Shown here: piece after piece, positions 1 through 6,502 of the stretch
Position numbering within the stretch: position 1 is the first letter of the stretch
Layout of the letters: every line of letters starts with the position of its first letter
Notes under the pieces: model-generated
Told to the model about the DNA's origin: nothing
Database searches by the model: none
What the model saw: the letters and a program-made list of their open reading frames with translations, nothing else
Program-made: the position numbers and the translations under genes
Assembly (NCBI GenBank): GCA_934358235.1
Contig: CAKRKK010000106.1
Coordinates: forward strand, 1 to 8,164
Direction: 5' to 3'
Source of the DNA: an uncultured Lachnospira sp.
GTDB lineage: Bacteria; Bacillota; Clostridia; Lachnospirales; Lachnospiraceae
Length of the DNA stretch: 8,164 nt

Positions 1-196
1 CAGGTCCAAGTATTATGGCACCAACAGCTACTGGGATTGTCAGGAAGGTAATAGTAAGACCTGGAAGCTTGATGTAGCCAAGTGGTGTGAAGGCCATGAT
101 GATAATGATGGCTATCATAGCGGCAAGCTCGACCATATACTTAGTGGTAAATGTTTTCTTTGCCACTGCTGTGTTGTTTGTTTCAATGTTACTCAT
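1..196 (-). CDS. ECF transporter S component, N-terminal part (runs off left edge)
   Basis: About 65 N-terminal residues are present, starting MSNIETNNTAVAKK and then entering a hydrophobic segment (YMVELAAMIAIIIIMAFTPL). The run GYIKLPGLTITFLTIPVAVG followed by AIILGP resembles the first helices of substrate-binding S components of energy-coupling factor importers. These are small integral membrane proteins that capture a vitamin or similar micronutrient and pass it to the shared EcfA/A'/T module. The start at 194-196 is supported by an AAAGGAG ribosome binding site just upstream on the minus strand. The substrate cannot be told from this fragment, and I recognise no riboswitch in its leader that would name it. 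The family call is from recognition of the sequence pattern only. Confidence 0.75.
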   Translation of the reverse strand, partial: MSNIETNNTAVAKKTFTTKYMVELAAMIAIIIIMAFTPLGYIKLPGLTITFLTIPVAVGAIILGP

Positions 197-530
197 AATA
201 TTCTCCTTTTTCGTCTGATAAAATGGTGGAGTTAGTGTAATATCCAATATCCAGCCTGTCTTTCAGACATTTTTTTAGTAGCGTCTTGTAAATGGAAATG
301 CATAGAAAATGTTTAGAACTAACAGAATGTATTATGAATTATATAATAATAAATCATAACTGATTATGCAGATACCCTGATTCAATATACGCAATGCTTA
401 CACGCCTTTACAGGTCGCACACCATTATGTCTTATAGTAAATATAAGGTATCAGTAAGATAATAATAAATCTTATTCTGATGCATTTTCATATGAATAAC
501 GCTCGTTTCGTATGATAACATATAAAAATG

Positions 531-571
531 TTGTATACAAGATATATTTTGCTTTAAATTGTATACAATTT
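531..571. promoter_or_regulatory. tandem palindromic operator candidate (2 x TTGTATACAA)
   Basis: TTGTATACAA occurs at 531-540 and again inside a perfect 16-bp palindrome, AAATTGTATACAATTT, at 556-571. The centres are 28 bp apart, a little under three helical turns, so the two sites lie on roughly the same face. A repeated perfect palindrome about 150-190 bp before the exporter start is what a dimeric repressor site looks like. The sequence suits a MarR-type TTG...CAA site or a GntR/FadR-type site (GT..AC core). MarR regulators often control heterodimeric ABC exporters. The cognate regulator is not in the window. Confidence 0.55.
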
Positions 572-587
572 TACAAAGACTTAATAA
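559..587 (+). promoter_or_regulatory. candidate sigma-A promoter overlapping the second palindrome
   Basis: TTGTAT (559-564) and TAATAA (582-587) are spaced 17 bp apart and would start transcription near 594, giving a leader of roughly 128 nt. The -35 element lies inside the second palindrome, so a bound repressor would block polymerase. The region is very AT-rich and a second plausible pair (TTTACT 607-612, TATTAT 630-635, also 17 bp) exists, so the choice is uncertain. Confidence 0.3.
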
Positions 588-690
588 ATGCTTTTTATTT
601 CCTTAATTTACTTATTTTCTCAATAATGCTATTATTTTACAATATCAGTTATAAGGTTATATAAGAAAGCCTAAAAGAAATCCTAAGAAA

Positions 691-716
691 GATAAGGAAG
701 ATAAGGAAGAAAGGAA
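691..716 (+). promoter_or_regulatory. repeated purine-rich ribosome binding region
   Basis: GATAAGGAA is repeated exactly at 691-699 and 700-708 and is followed by a third, shortened copy, GAAAGGAA (709-716). The last AAAGGAA lies 5 nt before the ATG at 722 and is the likely Shine-Dalgarno sequence. The two upstream copies could act as standby sites. Confidence 0.6.
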
Positions 717-721
717 CGGTT

Positions 722-3160
722 ATGAGCAGAATATTAAAAAGTATTGCTCCATACTGGAAGTCAGTAATCATAATACTTGTATTACTTATATTACAGGCAA
801 ATGGTGATCTTGCATTGCCACAGTATACATCAGATATTATTGATGTTGGTATTCAGAATGGCGGCATAGGGCATAGTATTCCAGAAAAGATAACTAAGGA
901 TGAATATGATATTGCTAAAATGTTTATGACAGATGAAGAAATAAGCATATGGGAAAGCTGTTATGAACAGGATGGAGATGTGTATATTCTTTCTGAGAAG
1001 AATGAAGGAAAACTGGATGAATATGATGATATATTAGCAATGGCACTTATTATTAATAATCAGATGTCTTCGGTTACAGCAGCACAGTTTAGGGAGCAGA
1101 TGGCAGCACAGATGGGTGTTGATGTAAAGGCACTTGCTGATGTGCCGGTATCAGATATTGGAAAGAGAATGGGCATTGAATTAGAATCATTTTATAAGGA
1201 TGTAGAGGATGCCGATGGCAATATGGTTCCAACAGAATGTGTAGATATGAGACTGGTATTTAAGGCTATGTATGATAGTGGAAAGCTGCCTAAAGATACC
1301 CTTGTGTCTATGCGTGATAACTTTAAATCAACCTTTGATACAATGGGTTCATCACTTGTAGCATCTATGGGAAGAGCATATGCTAAGTCTATGGATTCAA
1401 AGGCCGGTATGGATATGAAGGCTATACAGACACACTATCTGTTGCTTTCAGGCATAAAGATGATAGGTATGGCATTTATGATTGCAATATGTACAGTCTT
1501 AGTTGCATTCTTTGCATCGCGTGTTGGTGCAGGTGTAGGACGTGACTTAAGAGGACAGGTGTATAAGAATGTTATGGGCTTCTCTAATGCAGAGCTTGAT
1601 AAGTTCTCAACAGCCTCACTTATTACACGTACAACGAATGATGTACAGCAGATACAGATGGTTTGTGTGCTTACATTAAGAATGGTGCTCTATGCGCCAA
1701 TACTTGGTGTAGGTGGTGTATTAAAGGTTATGTCAACAGGAGCTGGCATGGAGTGGGTTATTGCACTTGCAGTACTTGTTATAGTTGGCTTCGTGCTTCT
1801 TCTTATGTCAATCGCCATGCCTAAGTTTAAACAGATGCAGAAGCTTGTTGATAATGTTAACTTAGTATCAAGAGAAATACTTACAGGTTTATCAGTTATA
1901 AGGGCATTTGGAAGAGAGAAGAAGGAAGAAGAAAGATTCGATAATGCTAATAAAGAGCTTACAAGGACAATGCTTTTTACAAACAGAGTCATGACATTTA
2001 TGATGCCTGTAATGATGCTTATTATGAATTGTCTTTCAGTAGGAATAGTATGGGTTGCTGCACATAGAATTGACAGCGGTGTTATGCAGGTTGGTTCAAT
2101 GACTGCATTTATCACATATGCTATGCAGATAGTTATGTCATTCCTTATGCTTACTATGATGTCGATTATGCTTCCAAGAGCGATTGTGGCGGCAGACCGT
2201 ATAGATGAGGTAATCAATACTCAGTCATCAATAAGGGATTGTAAGAATCCTAAGACGATTAAAGAACCTAAGGGCTTACTTACTTTCAGTCATGTAAGCT
2301 TTAAGTATCCAGGAGCTTCTGAAAATGCTCTTTCGGACATAGATTTCGAGGCAGAGCCAGGAAAGACAACAGCTATTATAGGAAGTACCGGCTGTGGCAA
2401 GTCAACACTTGTTAACCTTATTCCAAGATTATATGATGTGACAGAAGGTTCTATCACACTTGATGGTGAAGATATACGAAATATATCTATGCAGGATTTA
2501 AGAGACGAGCTTGGATATGTTCCACAGAAGGGAGTGCTTTTCTCAGGCACAATTGAATCTAATATTAAGTATGGTGCAGCAAATGCTTCAATGGACGAAG
2601 TTAAGGAAGCAGCAGATATTGCACAGGCTTCTGAGTTCATAGAGGAAAAGGCAGGAAAGTATGAAGCACCTATTGCACAGGGTGGTACGAATGTTTCAGG
2701 TGGACAGAAGCAGAGATTATCTATAGCAAGAGCTATAGCAAGGAATCCAAGGATATTTATATTTGATGACAGCTTTTCAGCACTTGATTTAAAGACAGAT
2801 GCAGCCTTAAGAAAAGCACTTGCTTCAAAGGTTACAGATAGTACAGTAATCATTGTGGCACAGAGAATAAGTACTATTCTTCACGCGGAGCAGATACTTG
2901 TTATGGATGAAGGCAGGATTGTAGGTAAGGGTACACACGAGGAGCTTATGAGGAATTGTGAGGTATACCAGCAGATTGCCAGGTCGCAGCTATCAGCCAG
3001 CGAGCTTGAGAATTCAGTAGCTGTTAATGAAAAGCTCAATAAGTCAGATGAAGAAGCTTCATATAATGCGGGGCATGATATATCAGATGGAAACACCATA
3101 TCAGATGAAAATACCATATTAGATGGAAATACCATATCAGATGGAAAGGAGGAAGCATAA
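722..3160 (+). CDS. heterodimeric ABC exporter, degenerate-site subunit (TM287/BmrC-like)
   Basis: This is an 812-residue fused membrane/ATPase half-transporter of the type IV (multidrug-type) exporter fold. Membrane helix 1 is at about 11-30. A polar segment of about 200 residues (roughly 40-237, with Cys80 and Cys173) follows and is predicted to lie outside the cell, then helix 2 starts near 240. This makes the protein over 200 residues longer than the usual 580-600. The ATPase domain has Walker A GSTGCGKST (554-562), Q-loop Gln602, signature VSGGQ (658-662) and Walker B ending FDD. Asp683 stands where the catalytic Glu should be and Gln714 replaces the switch His (VAQR). This is the non-hydrolysing site of a heterodimer and needs the next gene as partner. 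The C-terminal tail after about 755 is polar and repetitive. The likely role is efflux of drugs or other hydrophobic compounds; the substrate is unknown. Confidence 0.92.
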   Translation: MSRILKSIAPYWKSVIIILVLLILQANGDLALPQYTSDIIDVGIQNGGIGHSIPEKITKDEYDIAKMFMTDEEISIWESCYEQDGDVYILSEKNEGKLDEYDDILAMALIINNQMSSVTAAQFREQMAAQMGVDVKALADVPVSDIGKRMGIELESFYKDVEDADGNMVPTECVDMRLVFKAMYDSGKLPKDTLVSMRDNFKSTFDTMGSSLVASMGRAYAKSMDSKAGMDMKAIQTHYLLLSGIKMIGMAFMIAICTVLVAFFASRVGAGVGRDLRGQVYKNVMGFSNAELDKFSTASLITRTTNDVQQIQMVCVLTLRMVLYAPILGVGGVLKVMSTGAGMEWVIALAVLVIVGFVLLLMSIAMPKFKQMQKLVDNVNLVSREILTGLSVIRAFGREKKEEERFDNANKELTRTMLFTNRVMTFMMPVMMLIMNCLSVGIVWVAAHRIDSGVMQVGSMTAFITYAMQIVMSFLMLTMMSIMLPRAIVAADRIDEVINTQSSIRDCKNPKTIKEPKGLLTFSHVSFKYPGASENALSDIDFEAEPGKTTAIIGSTGCGKSTLVNLIPRLYDVTEGSITLDGEDIRNISMQDLRDELGYVPQKGVLFSGTIESNIKYGAANASMDEVKEAADIAQASEFIEEKAGKYEAPIAQGGTNVSGGQKQRLSIARAIARNPRIFIFDDSFSALDLKTDAALRKALASKVTDSTVIIVAQRISTILHAEQILVMDEGRIVGKGTHEELMRNCEVYQQIARSQLSASELENSVAVNEKLNKSDEEASYNAGHDISDGNTISDENTILDGNTISDGKEEA
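3080..3147 (+). repeat. 18-bp in-frame tandem repeat at the 3' end of the first ABC gene
   Basis: The unit ATATCAGATGGAAATACC occurs three times with few changes (3080-3097, 3098-3115, 3116-3133) and a fourth time in part (3134-3147). It encodes ISDGNT, ISDENT, ILDGNT and ISDGKE. The unit is a multiple of three, so copy-number change would lengthen or shorten the acidic cytoplasmic tail without a frameshift. The last copy merges into the ribosome binding site of the next gene. Confidence 0.9.
3145..3152 (+). promoter_or_regulatory. ribosome binding site of second ABC gene inside the first
   Basis: AAAGGAGG, a near-perfect Shine-Dalgarno sequence, lies in the last codons of the first ABC gene, 10 nt before the ATG at 3163. 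The upstream stop codon (3158-3160) falls between the two, so the two subunits are probably translated in a coupled way, which suits a 1:1 heterodimer. Confidence 0.85.
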
Positions 3161-3162
3161 TT

Positions 3163-5016
3163 ATGGCAGATAATAATTCATATAAGCAGACTCCCAGACA
3201 TAGAGGACCAGGTGGACCGGGCAGGGGTATGATGCCCGCTGAGAAGGCTAAGGATTTCAAGGGCTCAATAGGTAAGCTCATCAAGTATGTAGGAAGCTAT
3301 AAGATAGCTATATTCATAGTTATGATTATGGCAGCAGCCTCAACAGTATTCAATGTAGCAGGACCAAAGGTACTTGGAAAGGCAACAACAGGTCTTTCAG
3401 AAGGCCTTATGAGGAAAATAGCAGGTACAGGTAGTATTGACTTTGGCTATATAGGAAAGATTCTTTTGATTGTACTCGGCTTATACGTCTGCAGCGCAAT
3501 ATTTAATTTTGTCCAGGGCTGGATTATGACAGGTATTTCACAGAAGATATGTTACAGACTTCGTAAGGAAATATCAGAGAAAATAAACCGTATGCCAATG
3601 AAGTATTTTGAGAGCAGGACATATGGAGAAGTTCTTTCAAGAATAACTAATGATGTTGATACTCTTGGTATGGGTCTTAATCAGAGCATAACAACGATTA
3701 TTACAGCAACAGCAACTATGATTGGTGTGCTTATCATGATGTTAAGTATTTCACCACTTATGACTATTATTGCTATTGTCATACTTCCAATATCCGTAGG
3801 TCTTATATCCTTTGTTATAAAGAAGTCACAGAATTACTTTAAGACACAGCAGGAATATCTGGGACACATAAATGGTCAGATAGAGGAAACATACGGTGGA
3901 CATATGGTTGTAAAGTCCTTCAATAAAGAGAAGGATATGGTAGATGAATTCGACAGGACGAATAATGTTTTGTATTCATCAGCCTGGAAGTCACAGTTCT
4001 TCTCAGGAATGATGCAGCCTATTATGGCATTTGTTGGTAATCTTGGTTATGCAGGTGTTGCACTTTCAGGTGGACTTCTTGCTATAAATGGTGTTATAAC
4101 GATTGGTGATATTCAGGCATTTATACAGTATGTAAGGAATTTTACACAGCCAATAACACAGATTGCACAGGTTATTAACCAGGTACAGTCAATGGCAGCA
4201 GCGTCTGAAAGAGTATTTGAATTCCTTAATGAAGAGGAAGAGGAGCAGATAGTAAAGAATCCTGTCTCAACAGATAATATCAGGGGAGAAGTAGAATTCG
4301 ACCATGTAAGATTCGGTTATAAGGAGGATCAGGTTATTATCAGGGATTTCTGTGCCAAGGTAAAGCCTGGGCAGAAGGTCGCAATTGTAGGTCCGACAGG
4401 TGCTGGTAAAACAACTATGGTTAAGCTTCTTATGAGATTCTATGATGTTAATTCAGGTGAAATAAGAATAGATGGACATAACATAAAGGATTTCAACAGA
4501 CGTGAGTTAAGAGATGCCTTTGGTATGGTATTACAGGATACATGGCTGTATAAAGATACCATTATGGAAAATATAAGATACGGCAAGCTGGAGGCTTCTG
4601 ATGAAGAGGTTATTGCTGCTGCTAAGGCTGCACATGCACATCATTTTATAGAAACACTTCCAGGTGGTTACAATATGGAGCTTAATGAGGATGCAAGCAA
4701 TGTATCACAGGGACAGAAACAGTTACTTACTATCGCAAGAGCGATACTGGCAGATAATCCTATTCTTATTCTTGATGAAGCAACTTCTTCAGTTGATACA
4801 AGAACAGAAATACAGATACAGAATGCTATGGATAACCTTATGAAGGGAAGAACAAGCTTTGTTATAGCACACAGGCTTTCTACTATTAAGGACGCAGATA
4901 TTATTCTTGTTATGAAGGATGGAGATATCGTAGAACAGGGTAATCACGAAGAACTGCTTGCAAAGGGCGGCTTCTATGCCGGACTTTATAATTCCCAGTT
5001 TGAGGATGTGGAATAA
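3163..5016 (+). CDS. heterodimeric ABC exporter, catalytic-site subunit (TM288/BmrD-like)
   Basis: This is a 617-residue membrane/ATPase half-transporter. A Gly/Pro/Arg-rich cytoplasmic N-terminus (about 1-40, with GPGGPGRGMMP) precedes six predicted membrane helices, the first at about 47-67. The ATPase domain has Walker A GPTGAGKTT (410-418), Q-loop Gln458, signature SQGQ (515-518, not SGGQ), Walker B ILILDEATSS with Asp538 and catalytic Glu539, and switch His570 (IAHR). It therefore supplies the Walker motifs of the competent site, while its altered signature faces the degenerate site of its partner. This complementary split is known from TM287/288 and BmrC/BmrD. It begins 2 nt after the first subunit and is surely in the same operon. 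The complex should sit in the cytoplasmic membrane and export substrates; I cannot name them. Confidence 0.93.
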   Translation: MADNNSYKQTPRHRGPGGPGRGMMPAEKAKDFKGSIGKLIKYVGSYKIAIFIVMIMAAASTVFNVAGPKVLGKATTGLSEGLMRKIAGTGSIDFGYIGKILLIVLGLYVCSAIFNFVQGWIMTGISQKICYRLRKEISEKINRMPMKYFESRTYGEVLSRITNDVDTLGMGLNQSITTIITATATMIGVLIMMLSISPLMTIIAIVILPISVGLISFVIKKSQNYFKTQQEYLGHINGQIEETYGGHMVVKSFNKEKDMVDEFDRTNNVLYSSAWKSQFFSGMMQPIMAFVGNLGYAGVALSGGLLAINGVITIGDIQAFIQYVRNFTQPITQIAQVINQVQSMAAASERVFEFLNEEEEEQIVKNPVSTDNIRGEVEFDHVRFGYKEDQVIIRDFCAKVKPGQKVAIVGPTGAGKTTMVKLLMRFYDVNSGEIRIDGHNIKDFNRRELRDAFGMVLQDTWLYKDTIMENIRYGKLEASDEEVIAAAKAAHAHHFIETLPGGYNMELNEDASNVSQGQKQLLTIARAILADNPILILDEATSSVDTRTEIQIQNAMDNLMKGRTSFVIAHRLSTIKDADIILVMKDGDIVEQGNHEELLAKGGFYAGLYNSQFEDVE

Positions 5017-5045
5017 AGGCTGCAGTATAATAAGGGCTGCAATAT
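5012..5045 (+). repeat. 17-bp imperfect tandem duplication at the operon end
   Basis: AATAAAGGCTGCAGTAT (5012-5028) is followed directly by AATAAGGGCTGCAATAT (5029-5045), which matches at 15 of 17 positions. The first copy contains the stop codon of the second ABC gene, so the event looks like a local duplication of the gene end. Confidence 0.75.
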
Positions 5046-5066
5046 AGAATAAAATTTTAATCAGGA

Positions 5067-5108
5067 TTAACCCTGCTGTTTTCGTTTTGACGATGACGGC
5101 AGGGTTAA
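5067..5108 (+). other. strong hairpin between the ABC operon and the HTH fragment
   Basis: TTAACCCTGC (5067-5076) and GCAGGGTTAA (5099-5108) are perfect 10-bp inverted arms, and up to four more inner pairs (two of them wobble) are possible. The plus strand continues with A7 rather than a T run, and no T run follows on the minus strand, so it is not a canonical intrinsic terminator in either direction. The 3' arm contains AGGG, 8 nt before the ATG at 5113, and would hide that weak ribosome binding site when folded. It may instead mark the junction where the HTH gene lost its 5' end. Confidence 0.7.
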
Positions 5109-5112
5109 AAAA

Positions 5113-5292
5113 ATGAAGAAAGTTGATTTGATTAATAAGCTTGGAATAAGCAGCAGTACGATTGCTAAGATGACAAAGGAAGAAAAGGTCTCTATGAATA
5201 TTTTGGAGAAAATCTGTGATGAATTAGACTGCGACTTTGGTGATATCATCCACTATGAAAAGAACAAGGATGGTGGAAGCAACGAACTATAG
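5113..5292 (+). CDS. HTH regulator of the Cro/CI HTH_26 type, 5'-truncated
   Basis: This is a 59-residue frame beginning MKKVDLINKLGISSSTIAKM. It matches the middle and end of small Cro/CI-type DNA-binding proteins: helix 2 about 2-10, recognition helix about 13-22 (SSSTIAKMTK), helix 4 about 27-40 (SMNILEKICDELDC), then FGDIIHYE and a polar tail. Family members usually have 15-18 more residues forming helix 1 before the KK-DL motif. Here the upstream in-frame codons encode unrelated residues back to a TAA at 5068-5070, and that DNA is the hairpin. The gene therefore seems to have lost its 5' end. It may be a remnant or may still be made from the weak AGGG site. Its target is unknown. Confidence 0.6.
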   Translation: MKKVDLINKLGISSSTIAKMTKEEKVSMNILEKICDELDCDFGDIIHYEKNKDGGSNEL

Positions 5293-5325
5293 TAAATAAG
5301 AGTTAAATGAAAGAGAATATCAGAT

Positions 5326-5613
5326 ATGGATTTATTAAAGATAATTGAGGTATGGCTTGTATTTATAAATATATTTACATTTGCAGCCTATGCGCTGGAT
5401 AAATATAAGGCAATACATCATGCCTGGAGGATTCCAGAAAGAACGCTTATACTTCTGGCGGCTATAGGTGGTTCTGTGGGGGCACTATTTGCTATGTACA
5501 CAGTAAGACATAAAACAAAACATAATAAGTTCAGAATAGGAGTGCCAGCTATACTTATTATACAGTTTATTCTGGCATATATTTTATATAATTATATGGC
5601 TGTGAGAATGTGA
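5326..5613 (+). CDS. DUF1294 family small membrane protein
   Basis: This 95-residue protein has three predicted membrane helices (about 5-22, 40-57 and 72-90). The conserved DUF1294 motifs are in order: DKYKA at 25-29, RIPE at 35-38, GGSVGAL at 48-54, RHKTKHNKF at 61-69 and GVP at 72-74. The length fits the stand-alone form of the family. The function is unknown. GAAAGAGA (5309-5316) lies 9 nt before the ATG and is a moderate ribosome binding site. The gene starts 33 nt after the HTH fragment on the same strand and may be co-transcribed with it. The sequence appears intact, in contrast to the damaged genes on both sides. Confidence 0.85.
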   Translation: MDLLKIIEVWLVFINIFTFAAYALDKYKAIHHAWRIPERTLILLAAIGGSVGALFAMYTVRHKTKHNKFRIGVPAILIIQFILAYILYNYMAVRM

Positions 5614-5662
5614 TTTATAAGATATAAAATATCAGATGTTGATTTATGAAATGAGGATTATT

Positions 5663-6252
5663 ATGAAATATGCAATAATTAACGTGAGGGTGGTGTTGAT
5701 TCTATTGAACACGGTGCTAAACCGGATGATAATATAATAAGATTGTTTAAGGAAAAAGAAGCATTTTTATGTACTACCATATCACCGGCACTTCCATATG
5801 CTCTTTTTGACAGAAGTATATCTAATGCCTCAGAGGTGGAGCAGTACAATGGTAATGTTGTTTTTGAGGGAATTATAGAGAATTCCAAGGCGGCACTTGC
5901 TAATGGAATTCCGGTTGTTCTTGGTAATGATGTGGGATGTCCATGGATAACGCAATATGATTTCTGGAGAGAATTATTCTACTTCCATAAGTATGTTGGT
6001 GTAAGCAACTCGTTTGCGTTGTATACAGCAACATTAAATAGTGCTAAGTTATCCGGAATAGGAGCTGTAACAGGTTCCATAGAGTCTGGCAAATGCGCTG
6101 ATATGATAGTGACGAGGGATAATCCGTTAGAAGATCTCAGGGCTTTAAGAAATGTTGATATGGTAATAGCGCGTGGTAATATATATGATAATCCTAAGTT
6201 TAAGGTAAGAAAGAACGTTGCATACGAGCTTGATAAATATTTAAATGTTTAA
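5663..6252 (+). pseudogene. amidohydrolase (imidazolonepropionase-like) with internal deletion and frameshift
   Basis: A good ribosome binding site (GAGG, 5653-5656) and ATG at 5663 lead into MKYAIIN, a typical amidohydrolase start. From 5683 the homology jumps, in another frame, to REGGVDSIEHGAKPDD and continues to the stop at 6250-6252. Roughly 200 codons are missing. The lost part would carry the N-terminal metal-binding HxH, the carboxylated Lys or equivalent and the strand-5 His. The part that remains has the strand-6 His (SIEHG, codon 5710-5712), the strand-8 Asp (LGNDVG, codon 5929-5931) and the C-terminal beta domain (SGKCADMIV). The start-codon frame stops at about 5737. A TTG at 5743 could restart translation, but the product would lack the active site. 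Full-length relatives have about 390-420 residues. Confidence 0.8.
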
Positions 6253-6290
6253 TATTGTGAATACAGCATTTTATGAGAGTTTGAGGTGTT

Positions 6291-6423
6291 TTATGATGTC
6301 GTGGTCTAAAGCCACCGACTTTGATACCTACGGATTATTCCGTACTATGTACTCCCACGTCTACGCTACGCTTCGGTCCGTGCTAAACATGTGCCACTGG
6401 TACATAGCACCCAGGTATCATAA
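6291..6423. repeat. GC-richer structured palindromic element (possible dispersed repeat or RNA)
   Basis: The stretch is clearly richer in G+C than its surroundings and is built of nested inverted repeats. TTATGAT (6291-6297) is inverted to ATCATAA (6417-6423). A first hairpin occupies 6298-6319 (GTCGTGG/CCACCGAC). TGATACCT (6322-6329) pairs with AGGTATCA (6413-6420). GTACTATGTAC (6342-6352) pairs with GTACATAGCAC (6400-6410) with one mismatch, and the tip holds a C-UUCG-G tetraloop (6371-6376). An open frame covers the stretch but the stem architecture explains it better. It could be a MITE-like intergenic repeat or a structured RNA. I do not recognise the family. Confidence 0.6.
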
Positions 6424-6433
6424 TATAAATAAC

Positions 6434-6475
6434 AGCGGCAGTAACCAGAAGCACAATAATCTGGTTGCTGCCGCT
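6434..6475. terminator. strong hairpin terminator between convergent genes
   Basis: AGCGGCAGTAACCAG (6434-6448) and CTGGTTGCTGCCGCT (6461-6475) form a 15-bp stem with one G-T wobble and a 12-nt loop. On the minus strand it follows the chemoreceptor stop by about 28 nt and is followed by GTTATTTATATTA. On the plus strand it is followed by ATGTGAATATTTGTTTT. Neither T tract is perfect, but the stem is strong and its place between two convergent genes suits a bidirectional terminator. Confidence 0.75.
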
Positions 6476-6502
6476 ATGTGAATATTTGTTTTAAAGCTGC
6501 TT

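Larger units (their letters stand above)
197..721. other. divergent intergenic region
   Basis: This 525-bp AT-rich stretch separates the leftward ECF gene from the rightward ABC operon and must hold the promoters of both. The part next to the ABC operon contains two related palindromes and a purine-rich leader, listed separately. In the ECF-proximal part (197-480) I see no ORF and no pattern matching FMN, TPP, cobalamin, preQ1 or folate riboswitches. There is only a short TGTCT/AGACA hairpin (257-269) with a T run on the plus strand. Confidence 0.8.

Noticed and set aside
257..276. TGTCT-TTC-AGACA followed by T7, terminator-like on the plus strand.
   Set aside because: The stem is only 5 bp and no plus-strand gene ends upstream; the neighbouring gene reads the other way.
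197..440. Riboswitch in the leader of the ECF S-component gene.
   Set aside because: Vitamin riboswitches often precede such genes, but I found none of the conserved cores for FMN, TPP, cobalamin, preQ1 or folate.
1690..2853. Long minus-strand open frames inside the first ABC gene.
   Set aside because: They are antisense shadows of a strongly conserved coding region with composition typical of such shadows.
3036..3284. Minus-strand open frame with a repeated FHLIWY pattern.
   Set aside because: It is the antisense reading of the 18-bp tandem repeat and has no ribosome binding site or family resemblance.
5067..5108. Hairpin considered as the terminator of the ABC operon.
   Set aside because: An A run, not a T run, follows it on the plus strand, and none follows on the minus strand. 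Kept as a hairpin of unknown role.
6015..6027. TTGTATACAG in the amidohydrolase pseudogene, close to the operator motif.
   Set aside because: It is a one-sided match inside coding sequence, not a full palindrome, and probably chance.
6245..6481. Open frame of 78 codons on the plus strand after the amidohydrolase pseudogene.
   Set aside because: It overlaps the pseudogene end, has no ribosome binding site, and its sequence is explained by the structured element and the terminator stem. The translation resembles no protein I know.
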